A stretch of 64,000 bases of DNA, from the NCBI RefSeq assembly GCF_958979055.1, contig NC_084891.1, positions 29,384,001-29,448,000 on the forward strand, read 5' to 3'. This document shows, one piece after another, positions 33,923-45,827 of the stretch. The notes under the pieces are model-generated. The model ran no database searches, was not told the DNA's origin, and worked only from the letters and a program-made list of their open reading frames with translations. This DNA is from Alnus glutinosa. Lineage: Eukaryota; Streptophyta; Magnoliopsida; Fagales; Betulaceae. Position 1 is the first letter of the stretch. The number at the start of each line of letters is the position of its first letter. A program made the position numbers and the translations under genes.

Positions 33923-34748
33923 TTGTGAACTTACTGACCAACATAACTTTACTGTTCAAAGGGTAAAAATGCTTTCAATCCTAATTCTCACTATTTTTTT
34001 TTTTGAATGGAATTCTCACTATTTTGTTCGGTTGAAACCCCCCACTTCATCCTCGAAAAAGTATAAAGTAAATCTCTTTTCTATTTAATGGAGTAAGAAT
34101 AAAAAAATCTATTAGTTGATTTGAAGGGTCACCCTTGTCTAACATTATTACTCTTCTAATATAGAATTACTTTATGTCCATTCCCTATGTCTGAAAAAAA
34201 TGATAAATATCTTCTTTAAATTGAATTAAAAGATTTTTTTTTTCAATTCAAACTATAAAATTAGTACATATTTAAAATACATGTGATTCTTAACTACATT
34301 TTTAATTATCATATATATTTTTAAGAGAATAGGCTTAGGTTGCTATAAAAAAATTACAACACTTATTGTAATTTTTTTAATGATGAAATTACAATACCTA
34401 TACTATAATGTGTTTACGACATTTAAGCCAAAACCTATTTTTAATAGAGCCTATAATTCTCATCTATATTCTTAATACATTTAAGTCACATGTTAATTTC
34501 TACTTTAAAAAAAAAAAAAAAAAGTCTCATGTTAATTTAATGGAGGAAATTAAAGAAATACTTTCTCACCCATTTCAGAGGACAAATTTGTCAGAAAAAA
34601 ACAAAGAGACTAATAGACAGTACATGAGAGTGACGACACTATAGGGTTGCCCTGTCAATCATGCATCACCTTTTGTGGTCACTTCTGGACAACGATAAGG
34701 TTAGGAGGGATATGAACAAAATTACCAAAATAGACCCTTGGTTTTGTG
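33923..34748. other. Catalase upstream intergenic region
   Basis: AT-rich with no coding signal. The catalase promoter is expected in the right-hand part. Confidence 0.5.
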
Positions 34749-34755
34749 TATAAAT
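34749..34755 (+). promoter_or_regulatory. TATA box of the catalase gene
   Basis: TATAAAT, 77 bp before the catalase ATG and just before a CT-rich leader (34792-34822), the normal plant TATA-to-leader arrangement. Confidence 0.65.
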
Positions 34756-34831
34756 CTTCTCAAATCAATACCCAAGCTTGCCACACGCACTTCTCTCTCT
34801 CTCCCTCTCTCTATCTCTCTCTGCTTGCGTC

Positions 34832-37800
34832 ATGGATCCCTACAAGGTACTCAATCTTGGATTTGATTTTTCTTGTTATTAATTCATCTTTCTTTTTCTT
34901 GTTCTTTAATTTCTTAAAAAATATAATGGGAGTGGATCATACAAATGTGACTTGCCCGATCGTCCATCGACTTTGATACTATAATTTATTTGATACGACT
35001 CAAAATATATGAGATCTAAATTATTTTTTCAGTCACACGTCGTGTATATTCCAACTAAAGTATTTTAAAATATATATATATATATTACTGAATATGGTAT
35101 TTGTGGTATATGGTGGCAGTTCCGTCCGTCAAGTGCTTACGATTCACCCTACTGGACTACGAACGCCGGTGCTCCGGTTTACAACAATGACTCATCCTTG
35201 ACCGTTGGATCCAGAGGTATATATATATATATCGACTGTAATTTGTGTTATTTTCTCTCCTTTTTTTGTCCGGTCGGTGCTCCTGTGAAAGAGACAACTT
35301 ACTCGAACGATTTAAGGCTCTTTGCGGTACCTTAGCAGTTAGCACCACCGTACGTCTGTCGTCACTAGCGTCGTCACTTCGAGTACGTCTACATGTGTGT
35401 TGGATTTGGATAGAGATTTTTTTTTTTTGAGTAATTCTAGCTGTTCGGCTTGTTGGCAATTGGGAAAATGTTAGAAAACTTTTAGGGACCCTCTCGCGGG
35501 CAAGGCGGAACCAAGATTTAGATGAGAGGGACACCCAAAAAAAAAAAAAAAAAATCTATTAGGGTAAAAATGTAATTTTGAGAGGTCGAATTCATTAAAA
35601 AAAAACAAAAAACAAAAAGTTTAGATAGATTTTTAAAAATTTTGGTCCCCCAAGCTACGGGCAAAGTAGTTAGCAAACCACCCGCCCACCTTTTTAGAGT
35701 ATTTTCAACAATATTAATTATTTTAGTTATTCAATATATATATTTTAATTTTAGTTATCAACTTAAAACTTTTTTAGAGCAATGTTTCTTGTACAACTCT
35801 TTCACAACTTTTACACAAATCTAACTATTTTTTTTTTTTTTTTAAAAAAATGAGAAATGATCTCTACACTCATTTCTCACAACAGCCCCGCAACAAGCTG
35901 ATGTGGCTGGTAATATTTTATTTTATTTTTTTAAAAAAAAAAAAAAAATATTACCAGCCACGTCAGCTTGTTGTGGGGCTGTTGTGAGAAATGAGTGTAG
36001 GGATCGTTTCTCAAAATTTTATGATCGACCATTAGATTTGTTTTTTTACATGTGGGTCTTAAATATTCAATAGTTGATATTAAAAAAAGAGTAATGTTTC
36101 TTACACAATTTTTGTACAACTTTTACACAACTCTAGCAACTTTCTTTTAAAATCAGCCATTGAATATTTAGGACCCACATGTTGGAAAACAAATCTAATG
36201 GTTGATCATAACAAAAAGTAGTTAGAGTTGTGCAAAAGTTGTGTGAGAGTTGTGTAAGAAACATTACTCTTAAAAAAAAGTTGTTAGAGTTGTGAAAAAG
36301 TTGTGGAAGAAACATTACTCAACTTTTGAATACAAATTCCAACAGATTTTTTATTCTACTTTTTATTTTTTTAAATATTAATTTTCAATCTTTTAAGAAT
36401 AAAAATAAAAGTAAAGATATAGAAGTCACATAATCGATGACTCTTTCTCCAACAAGAAAAAAAATATTTTATTTTTATATATAGTATGCTATAGTGAATA
36501 GCATTCATTTAGCAAAAAATGTACTCTTACCTCTTCTTAACCTAATCTGCTGGATATGAAATTGGGTGATATTAGCTAGAAATACGTATTATGATCGGTT
36601 TACCTAGATGATCTTAAACATGTAATCTATATAAGCTATTTCACATTTGCTTTTCATGATGAACATATATATTCAACATTTTGTTATGAAAGGGCAACAT
36701 ATTGAATATTTTGTTTTGGGCTTAAACTTTTAGGATAAATAGATTTATTGAATATCTTATTATTAATTAAATGATTGAGTTAATCATTTTCTATAGTATC
36801 ATATGATAAATCCGATTTTGAACCTTATCTCTCGGCCAATTCACCTCCGATTTTAATTATACATGTACCCACCGGGACACGTGAGTTAACAAAAAAGAAA
36901 AAAAGAAAAAAGAAAAAAAGAAAAGGCCTTAACTATGTATAATTAGCTTCAAAATATTGGAAAACATCGAAACTCGTTTGAGTTTTGGGGTATTTTCTTT
37001 TTCTTGGTCGGCCATGAACAAATTATCAGAGTTTTAGGGTACTTAATTAATTATAAACAAGAAGAGTTGATGAATTAGTTTGTGTACTTGTTTGATATAT
37101 AGGTCCAATTCTTCTGGAGGATTATCATCTGATAGAGAAACTTGCCAACTTTGAAAGGGAGCGGATCCCAGAACGTGTCGTCCATGCTAGGGGAGCGAGT
37201 GCAAAGGGGTTCTTTGAGGTCACCCATGATGTTACTCACCTTACATGTGCTGATTTCCTCCGAGCCCCCGGAGTTCAGACACCTGTCATTGTCCGTTTCT
37301 CCACCGTTATCCATGAGCGCGGTAGCCCTGAAACCATCAGGGATCCGAGAGGTTTTGCTACCAAGTTTTACACTAGAGAGGTACTGCATGACAACTCATC
37401 TAAATATGATTTTTTTTTTTTTTTTTTTTTTTTACATATTTATACCCTTTTAGAATTCTTAAGGTATTTTAATTATTATATAAATTTTCTTAATTTTTAA
37501 ATGATTATAATTTTGTTGCATCAATATCTATTCCTTTTAAAATACAATAAAAAAGAGTAATGCAATAGACAACATTGTTGACATAGTCTTCCTCCGATCT
37601 AGTCTATAAAAATGTTAGATATTCTTTTGTAGGTAAAAATCGCATTTTTTTCTTTAATAAAATTTCTTTCAACTTTGTCCTCACAATTAAACAAAGATGG
37701 ATTGATAATGCCACATGAGCAAAGTATGATGAAAGTGAAATAATATTATGTTTTATAAAATTTCTCATAAAGAAAATGCTGAAATAATAAATGTTGAGCT

Positions 37801-39876
37801 GATAAAAATGGTAAATGCATGATGATATAGCAATATTTCAACCATTTAATTTGAAAATATGGTTTGAGATTTGTGGAAATTTTTTATATGATAAATTTAG
37901 TATAAGAATTATAAGAAGGAAACATGTTTGGAGTATTACAATTTTTACTACAAAATTATTTATAAATTGATGTGACAACCTATAGTTGGAAAAATAATTA
38001 AGAAAAATTGATAATGCAAATATTTTGAATAATTTATTTCACTAATTATAAACTTCTACATCAGTTTATAAATAATTTTATAATAAAAATTGTAGTATCT
38101 CTAATAATATAAAATTTTATTTTGGCCAATATGCCTATAGTTGGCAGCCATATAATGGTTTTTACTATATATATATATATATATATATTCAATAATTTTG
38201 TAAGAAAATATTTGGAGTTCTATCTAGCTTACTGCAAAAAATTTCCCATATCTATTGGTTTATACATGTTCTAATAAATAAAATTATAAATTTCATAGGC
38301 ATATGACTGCATTGATTAATTTCACTTTATTAAGGTTAATATTTTCTCCTTTTTGTTGGCGCTCAGGGTAATTGGGATCTTGTGGGAAACAATTTCCCCA
38401 TCTTCTTCGTCCGTGATCCTATGAAATTTCCAGACGTGATCCATGCTTTCAAACCCAACCCCAAGACCAACATCCAGGAGTATTGGAGGGTTCTTGACTT
38501 CCTCTCCTACCATCCAGAAAGTCTGAACACTTTCATGTTCCTGTTCGACGATGTGGGTGTCCCACAAGATTACAGGCACATGGACGGCTCAGGCGTTCAA
38601 GCCTATACCCTGATCAACAAGGCCGGAAAAGTACATTATGTGAAGTTTCACTGGAGACCCACTTGCGGGGTTAAGAATTTGTTGGAGGAAGAGGCGATTC
38701 GGGTCGGAGGAACCAATCACAGCCATGCCACCAAAGATCTCTACGACTCCATTGCAGCCGGCAACTTTCCTGAGTGGAAGTTTTACTTCCAGATAATGGA
38801 TCCTGATGATGAGGACAAGTTTGACTTTGACCCACTTGACACGACCAAAATCTGGCCGGAGGACATTCTGCCGCTGATTCCAGTTGGGAGGTTGGTGTTG
38901 AACAGGAACATCGACAACTTCTTTGCAGAGAATGAACAACTTGCGTTTAACCCTGCCCATGTGGTTCCTGGCATCTACTACTCGAGTGATAAGATGCTTC
39001 AGGGTCGCGTCTTTGCTTACTCTGATACTCACAGGCACCGTCTTGGACCAAACTATCTTCAGCTCCCGGTTAATGCTCCCAAGTGTGCTCATCACAACAA
39101 TCACCATGAGGGTTTCATGAATTTCATGCACAGGGATGAGGAGGTACTTGAGCATTTTTCTACGTTTTCGAATCAAAATTTTTAAAAAATGTAATTTATG
39201 CAGACTAATTCTGATGGGATGCTATATATAATGCTGATGTTTTAAGGTCAATTACTTCCCCTCGAGATTTGATCCTGTTCGTCATGCTGAGAAATTCCCC
39301 ATTAATAACCATGTCCTCACTGGAAGGCGTGAGAAGGTCAGTTTTCACCGATTCCCACTCTGTTTTGCCAAAAAAAAGAAGAAGCCACTTTGCAATTGTG
39401 TTTTGACTAAGGATATTGGAATTCACACTGAATTTGTTGGTTAATGCAGGTCGTCATTGCGAAGGAGAACAACTTTAAACAACCAGGAGTGATGTACAGA
39501 TCATGGGCACCAGACAGGTTCTTGTCGTCCTCCATTGTTGTTTTATGGATGCCATGCCATATATGATAAATGTGTGTCAATTGAATATTGTTTCTTTTGC
39601 ATTTCTCTCAGGCAAGATCGATTTATCCGCCGATGGGTTGAGGTTTTATCTGACTCTCGTGTCACCCACGAGATCCGCAGCATCTGGATCTCATACCTCT
39701 CTCAGGTGAGCGTCTCTCCAATGTTGCTTCAAAAATTATAGCCGTTATAATTGAAAGATTAAAAAATTGAATGGAATATTTTGCTGATTTGATGTTCTTG
39801 CTGGCATTGGGTACAGGCTGACAGAAATCTGGGTCAGAAGGTAGCATCTCGTCTTAATGTGAGGCCAACCATGTGA
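34832..39876 (+). CDS. CAT: Catalase, peroxisomal
   Basis: Eight exons: 34832-34846, 35120-35216, 37103-37380, 38367-39143, 39247-39336, 39450-39517, 39612-39705, 39817-39876. They total 1479 nt, 492 aa, the standard plant catalase length. It decomposes H2O2 to water and O2. Catalytic His65 (RVVHARGA), Asn138 ([10 protein letters not shown]) and the heme-ligand Tyr348 ([18 protein letters not shown]) are all present at the usual numbers, as is the C-terminal RSWAPDRQDRF region. It ends [13 protein letters not shown]; other plant catalases I recall have QKL at positions -13 to -11, a non-canonical peroxisomal signal, so V at -11 is a variant. Exon 1 encodes only MDPYK. Intron 2 (1886 bp) holds a MITE cluster. 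Which of the CAT1-3 classes it belongs to was not determined. Confidence 0.97.
35776..36320. mobile_element. Nested MITE cluster in catalase intron 2
   Basis: Repeated ends of the type GTAATGTTTCTT(A)CACAAC and their reverse complement GTTGTG(T)AAGAAACATTAC occur at 35776, 36091, 36235-36265 and 36290-36318. Internal segments ATTCAATAGTTGAT / ATCAGCCATTGAAT and AACAAATCTAATGGTTGATCAT recur inverted. At least two related elements appear nested, with the hairpin 35851-36013 inserted in one of them. Confidence 0.65.
35851..36013. mobile_element. Near-perfect hairpin MITE, 163 bp
   Basis: Arms of about 67 bp are reverse complements with few mismatches: TGAGAAATGATCTCTACACT opens the left arm and its mirror (AGTGTAGGGATCGTTTCTCA) closes the right. 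The middle of the arms reads CACAACAGCCCCGCAACAAG and CTTGTTGTGGGGCTGTTGTG. A T/A-rich loop of about 28 bp separates them. Confidence 0.85.
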
Positions 39877-40058
39877 AGGGTGATACAAGGTGGATGTTTT
39901 CAGCAGAATAAATCGAGTGAGAGAGAAGACTAAATGTGAGAGATTGCAGGCGATATGGAAAGGATAAATCCCTGTTAATCCTGTAATTGCTGTGTAGTGT
40001 CGCATATATATTATAATCTTTACATGTTGTGAGACTCTTCAACCTGATGTTTCAATGT

Positions 40059-40064
40059 AATAAA
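40059..40064 (+). terminator. Polyadenylation signal candidate of the catalase gene
   Basis: AATAAA about 183 bp after the catalase stop codon, in a T-rich 3' UTR context. Confidence 0.55.
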
Positions 40065-40363
40065 TGCCGGTTGTATGTGCAACTTCTGTTTACATTTTCT
40101 TGACTTGATTTTCCCTGTCATTTCCTTCAATTTTTAATGCTTAATGTGCAAAGCGAATCCTTCCATACACCAAGCCTTATGGCATTCTGAACTAGTTAAA
40201 ACAACTTTTTAGGCAAATTTTAGTTAGCCCTTTTAAAATACCTCCCGCATCAAACTCGCTTGTGCTTGAGAAGGTATTTTGTTGAAAAAGCCCCATAATC
40301 CCATGGGCTTCCTCCAACGCCTCTTCGGCTTCGCCCCCAAAAAGTCCAAGATAAAGAAAACGA

Positions 40364-41119
40364 GCTTTTCAGGAAGAGTACCAGACCCTGCCAACACCCA
40401 AAAAGACGTTGTTCCGACTCGTCGATGATCTGGATCCAAACAAGCGTGCCCCACTGTTGGTGGACCTAGGAGTTGGCCACCGGCCTGCCATTAAAAAAGC
40501 GTATGAAGGTAGTAGGCTCGTTTGACAACGCTTTTTAGGATAATTTTTTACTTTTAAAAAATCAAAAATATTAACAAATAACTCAAAACACTCGCAAAAC
40601 TTTCAAAATTATTTTCACCATTGAAGCATTATTTGCACCAGGAGAGTTGTACCTCATTGAAGCATAATGCTGATATCTGGGGCGCTAAAGAAAGTGTTTG
40701 GAAGTAGTTCTAATTGGTGCGTTTCTGCTCTTAATCTGGGCCTTGGAATTTTATGTCCTTTCCAGGATGGTTGGACTGCTCTTCACAAAGCAATAATTGG
40801 AAAAAAGCAGGCCATTAACCTAGTACTTCTTCACACTGCTTCTACAGAACATAGAGCATTTGAATAGCCCCAAGGAGATCCTGGTCTGTGGTCATGTGGT
40901 CATGTTTCTTCCAATAATATGCATGCCTATATATATATACAATCAACATGTTTCTTCTTGCTAACGTGCATTAATTTCTCAATGAGTTCCGATCCTATTT
41001 TTGAGTTTGTTTTTATTTGTCTAATTCAGGATGGGTGGACACGACTACATCTTTCTGTTCAAGCCCAAAGAACAGATGCGGTGAGGCTTTTATTGATCAA
41101 TAAAACATTGAAAAACAAG
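40364..41119 (+). pseudogene. Ankyrin-repeat pseudogene, AKRP/EMB506-like
   Basis: Three exon-like pieces. 40364-40510 reads AFQEEYQTLPTPKKTLFRL and VDDLDPNKRAPLL, with an upstream stop. 40766-40866 follows an acceptor (TTTCCAG) and reads DGWTALHKAIIGKKQAIN, then drifts (LVLLHTASTEHRAFE) to a stop. 41030-41119 follows TTCAG and reads DGWTRLHLSVQAQRTDAVRL, ending at a GT donor. 'DGWTALHKAIIGKK' strongly recalls the plastid ankyrin proteins EMB506/AKRP needed for chloroplast and embryo development. Most repeats are missing, so I call it a decayed partial copy. Confidence 0.6.
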
Positions 41120-41187
41120 GTGTGCTTTACGGCATAAATGTGAATGTTCATTTCTTGGAATAATTCTTGGTTGACACTATATACATA

Positions 41188-41300
41188 TTTTTTTTTTTTT
41201 TTTTTTTTTTACATGTCCATACAATAGGGGAGGAGGGATTCGAACTAGTGACCTCCGCTTCATGAGGCGTGGTCCCCAACCGATTGAACTTCCCTTTGAA
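41188..41300 (-). mobile_element. tRNA-derived SINE, copy 2 (minus)
   Basis: Poly(T) at 41188-41210, then a body reading in minus AAGTTCAATCGGTTGGGG (box A region) and CACTAGTTCGAATCCCTCC (box B). It shares GGAGGTCACTAGTTCGAAT, GACATGT before the tail and the head with copy 1 at 16991-17122. The flanks share ACA(C/A)TATATAC, a probable target duplication. Confidence 0.75.
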
Positions 41301-41303
41301 AAC

Positions 41304-41790
41304 AACAATATATACTTTAACCTGATGCACTTCATGTCTTCATAAGTTAAAGGCTAAAGCCATCTAACATGCTTTAAAACACGTATAATTGAGTTGGACA
41401 AAGTATCCTATATGCTTTTCATACTATTACTTTGTTTGCCCTGTTATTTCGTAGGCTAAAAGTAAGTTTTCAAACAAAATAGTGAAAAATGTTTCATTTA
41501 GTATCGTAGGCTAAAAGTAAGTTTTTAAACAAAATCGTATAAATGTTTCATTTAGTAGTGTATTTTTAGAAATTGACAATTTGAATATATATATATATAT
41601 ATTATATTTTCAAATTGCAGAAAGAATGAATGTTTTAAAAAGCACACGATTTTAAAGGTCACACTAAGATTTTACCAAACACTTAAAATGTATTTTTGGA
41701 AATCATATTTTCAAATAACGCATTTTGAAATCACTATTTTTTAAATCGCAAAAACGAACAAACATTGTATATCACAAACAACATTTTTTG
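41304..41790. repeat. Intergenic DNA with a roughly 60-bp tandem duplication
   Basis: Within about 41452-41565 the phrase GTAGGCTAAAAGTAAGTTTT, then AAACAAAAT..., and ATGTTTCATTTAGTA, is present twice in direct orientation. A short (TA)n lies near 41587-41602. Nothing else recognised. Confidence 0.6.
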
Positions 41791-42790
41791 CAGTTTTGAT
41801 TATCGCATTTGAATGTCCATGGAAGCATACTTTTTGCTTCCCTCCCCAACACCCTTACCCATTCCCTACCATTTTCATCCACCCTACCACAAAACCCACC
41901 ATATTCCTCACCTTCCGCCATATTTCTCTCCGCCCTTCCTATAGTTTTTCTGTATTTTCGGCCATCGAAGTTAAGGTCAAATCTCCGGCTACCCACCTAT
42001 CTTCCTATAGTTTTTCAGTATTTTGGGCCATTGGAGTTAAGGCCCAATCTCCAGCTACCCACCTATTTTTACAACAATTTCCTTGCCTTTTCGTGGTTTG
42101 AGTTTTCACAACAGCAGCACTTGTCCTCTACCTTCCACTGTGTCCTCTGTAAATTTTGGGTTAGAGTTTCGTTTCAATTTTTCCGTTCTAGATCTATGCT
42201 CTTCCTCCAGCGTTTACATGACACGCTCCTCACCACCGGGTTCATCGGCTTCTCTATCATCCACCAACGGTCTCCGTTCATTCCACCGCCTTTTGCAAGG
42301 CCGCATGTGGCACACACGTTCTAGAGAGTTCCTCTACTCTCATCGGCGCATGGTTGCCATGGTTGGTCTCCCCACTTTCCACCACGACAACCATCATTGT
42401 TTAATGGGTTTGCGCGTTTCTAGCCGTTGAGAGGCTTTCCCTTGGCGACGCGTGTGACCCACGCATCGTCAGGGAAGAGTCCCGCCCCGCCTCTACTACT
42501 GGATCTCCATTATGTTTGTTTTTGTATTCTTGTTTTTTTTTTTTTGGCTTATTTGTTGTTTTCCTCTCCTCATACTCACCCCTATAATCGAGGTGTTTGG
42601 GTCATTGTGACTCAATATACTTTTCAAATTACCTTCAATGATGACCTAGGCTTTGTGACATCCGTGCTTTGAGCCAAAGGATCCGCACCTTCGGAAGCAT
42701 TGCCCCCACGTAATTTCATTCTTAGGTTTGTTTTTGGGTTGCCCAGCCCAATCGTTTTTTATTTTTTTGAGGTAATCAGTTTTCTATGTA

Positions 42791-42822
<32 letters not shown>
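41790..42822 (+). mobile_element. Probable retroposon with poly(A) tail and internal 66-bp tandem repeat
   Basis: A long stretch of moderately GC-rich sequence, unlike its neighbours, ends in a poly(A) run at about 42794-42822. Inside, 41936-42001 and 42002-42067 are two copies of a 66-bp unit beginning TTCCTATAGTTTTTC. Open frames (up to 171 codons) are Ser/Pro/His-rich and match no family I know. The left end and target duplication were not found. It could be a LINE-derived, deleted element. Confidence 0.4.
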
Positions 42823-42824
<2 letters not shown>

Positions 42825-43179
42825 AGAAGAAGGAAATTACCGTTTGAAAGTTACAAGTTATGGGCTGCTTGCTGCGCTTACGTGCCAAGAATTCCCTACT
42901 TCCCTTCGTGATTTTTGATCGGGCCAATTTTTGATCAATTGCACCACTCATCTTTGCTCAGGATGGCTTAAGCCCACTTGACCTGTGCCTTTATTTGGGC
43001 CGATTTTATCCAAACACTTTGGACTTTGGAGTATCCATTGTATAGATTTGAATCATCTACAATTTCAATTAAATTTTACATTATCAAATTATGTGAATTC
43101 ATGTCCTTTTTTATATCTAATAATGTGAAATATGTTAAATATTAAAGATATGACATGTTATCATGGCAAAAAAATTGAT

Positions 43180-44030
43180 CAAGGGTTTATAGTTTTTGGG
43201 TTCTTCTTGTAGGGTTTAGGGTTTTTTGGTTTTTTTTTTTAGTGTTTAGGGTTTAGGATTAGGGTTTTTGTTTTTTCTTATAGGTTTAGGCTTTTTGTAT
43301 TTTTTAAGGTTTTTTTTTTTTTTTTTTTTTTTTAAGTGTAGGGTTTTTGTTTTTTTTTTTAGAAAGTGTAGGGTTTTTGTTTTGTTTTATGGTTTAGAGT
43401 TTAGGGTTTCATTATTTTGGTTTTAGGGTTTAGGGTTTAGGGTTTAGGGTTTAGGGTGTTTGGTTTAGGGTTTATTTTATAAGTTTAGGGTTTTTGGTAG
43501 TTTTAGAAAGTGTAGGATTTTTTTTTAAGGCAAATTGTAGGGTTTAGGGTTTAGGGTATTTGGTTTAGGGTTTTTTTTTTATAAGTTTAGGGTTTTTGTT
43601 AGTTTTAGAAAGTGTAGGATTTTTGTTATTTTTAGAAAGTGTAGGGTTTTCGTTAGTTTTAGAAAGTGTATGATTTTTGTTATTTTTAGAAAGTGTAGGG
43701 TTTTTGTTAGTTTTAGAAAGTGTATGATTTTTGTTATTTTTAGAAAGTGTAGGGTTTGGGGTTTAGGGTTTAGGGTTAGGGTTTTTTTTTTTTTTTTTTC
43801 TTAAGGATTTAGGGTTAGGGTTTTTGTTTTTTCTTAAGGGTTTATGGTTTTTGTAATTCTTTTTTTTTTTTTTTAAGGGTTTATAGTTTTTGGGTTCTTC
43901 TTGTAGGGTTTAGGGTTTTTTTGGTTTTTTTTTTAGTGTTTAGGGTTTAGGGTTAGGGTTTTTGTTTTTTCTTATAGGTTTAGGCTTTTTGTATTTTTTT
44001 AGGGTTTAAGGTTTAGGGTTTAGACCTTTG
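43180..44030 (+). repeat. Degenerate TTTAGGG-rich tract with an embedded minisatellite
   Basis: Many TTTAGGG/TTAGGG units, with the best perfect run near 43423-43459, separated by T-rich spacers. At 43490-43750 a roughly 27-bp unit (GTGTAGGGTTTTTGTTAGTT and its GTGTATGATTTTTG variant, each followed by TTTAGAAA) repeats about ten times. TTTAGGG is the Arabidopsis-type telomere repeat, so this is interstitial telomere-like DNA. Confidence 0.85.
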
Positions 44031-44412
44031 TTATGAATTGCTCAATTTACATATATTATTGTAAATGGTAGACGGTGGCAAATTTGTTTTTGTTTTATTG
44101 ATTATAATTATTGAGGTTAATTTTCGTTGAAATCGTTGGGTGCGATCATTTTATTATTAAATGAGGGAAAGTTTGTTTTGAAAATCATTTTTGTAAAAAT
44201 TTGTCAAAAAGGATAATAGCAACACAAATATACAATTAAACTATGTTATTATTTTTTTAGAAAAAAATGCTGAAATAAAGTGTACAACATAGTTGTTGAA
44301 ATTTTATTTTAAACAATTCCACAATTTATTTTAAGGTGATTTTGTATATGTTAACTATTTTTAGAATTCATTTTTTCATATTTTGATTTTTTATGAATTT
44401 GTATATGTCGAC

Positions 44413-45818
44413 TGATGAGTGTCAAATATTGCATATGTGGACCCCTTAATTTGCATTTACTAAACCTTTAATTTTATTATTTTCTAATGTTTTTTGTTAG
44501 TTTTGGTATTTCAGTGTTTTGCAGGTCATTGAGAGAAAACAATAGCTTTATGGTGAAAGAAAGCACACTTTGAGAAGACCTAGATGATGTGGTTATATTC
44601 AACCAAATCAAGGAGATGACTAAATCGGAATTTCTCTAATTGGAGTCAAAATCGGATTAGAATTCAAATTCTGCATATGTCATAGTATTTTGGTCATAAC
44701 TTTCAGCTCAAATATCCGATTGAAGTGAATCAAGCGGCGTTGGAAAGTTAGCTCAAGTTTCTACAAATCCTTGTGAAATAATTCGGACTTCTGCTATGCA
44801 AAAATTATCCCGCAATAAAAGACCGTAAATCTGGACGGATTTGGAGTCATTTTCCTTCTTGGATTGTGTTTTGAGTTTCCTACTCAAACTAGGAGACTAA
44901 CCTCCGATTTTACTAGAAATTCTAGGGCTTCTAGGATTTGTTTTCTCCCTATAAATTATGCTTTAAGCTTCAAGAAAAAAGTGTGTGAAGCTAGAGCATA
45001 ATTTTGGTGTCTTCTTGCAACAATTTTTCTTGTAAGTTCTTTTAATTTTTAATGTTTTTAATTCAAGTTAGTATGTTATTTTTAGCCATGAGAGGCTAAA
45101 CCATCAACTAAGGTTGAGGATGAAGACTCACTTATGATTAGCAACAATATTCTCATGTGATGTAATATTTTCCAATTTCAATGAGTTTGATTTTCAATTG
45201 TTCTACTTCAATTCAATTTTGTGGAATGATTCTTGGATATCTTTTGTGATTCAAAGATACATTTGATGATTTAGGATAGTTCCATAGAATTGATTGTGCT
45301 TGGTTTTCTTTGTTTAAAAAAATTGGATATCCCTTGTGATTTATTCTACGGATACAATTGATGTTTTGATTTAAATTGGATATTTTGCTGTGATTTACGG
45401 ATACACTTGATGATTTAATTTAAATTGGATTTCTTTTGTGATTTGTGTAAAGAATGGATACATGGGATGGTTTTGATTAATTATTTGAAGCAAAAGTAAA
45501 ACATACTTAAGATTTTATTGTGAGAACTTTGGAAAATATTATTGATCATGGGAATATGTTGCTATGAGTTTGTGAGTGCGGATCCGATACCTTAGTGCTT
45601 TGTTTGATTGATTACATTCACTCTAGTTAATTTTGTTTATGCTTTGAATTTTTATTCACAAAAACAATCTCTTAATTTTTGGAACTAGGTTAGGATTAAA
45701 TTAATTTGGATTTAAATTTTGTTTGCAAAAACGCAATTCCTTGTGGATATGATCTCGCACTTGCACATACACTATATTGCAAACGATTCGTGCGCTTGCG
45801 AGTATTAAAATTTGCACA
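44413..45818 (+). mobile_element. 5' LTR of a Ty3-like retrotransposon, about 1.4 kb
   Basis: It starts TGATGAGTGTCAAAT and ends TTTGCACA just before the primer-binding site, so it has TG...CA ends. The start closely matches the start of the solo LTR (48379-49571, minus). A TATA-like CTATAAATTA at about 44949 is a candidate promoter. The 3' half contains a degenerate internal repeat (GGATATC..TTGTGATT.., GGATACA..TGATG) at 45235-45460. Confidence 0.75.
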
Positions 45819-45827
45819 TCAAGTTTT

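Noticed and set aside
35157-35534. 125-codon minus-strand open frame over catalase exon 2
   Set aside because: It is the antisense shadow of the catalase exon plus intron, with no family resemblance.
38589-39176. 195-codon minus-strand open frame over catalase exon 4
   Set aside because: It is an antisense shadow of the conserved catalase coding frame.
41809-42430. Overlapping Ser/Pro/His-rich open frames of 100-171 codons
   Set aside because: No recognisable domain or splice pattern, two frames open at once, internal 66-bp tandem repeat and a poly(A) tail. It is better explained as a retroposon.
43180-44030. A true chromosome end
   Set aside because: The repeats are degenerate, interspersed with T-rich spacers, and followed by over 20 kb of unique and transposon DNA including a gene.
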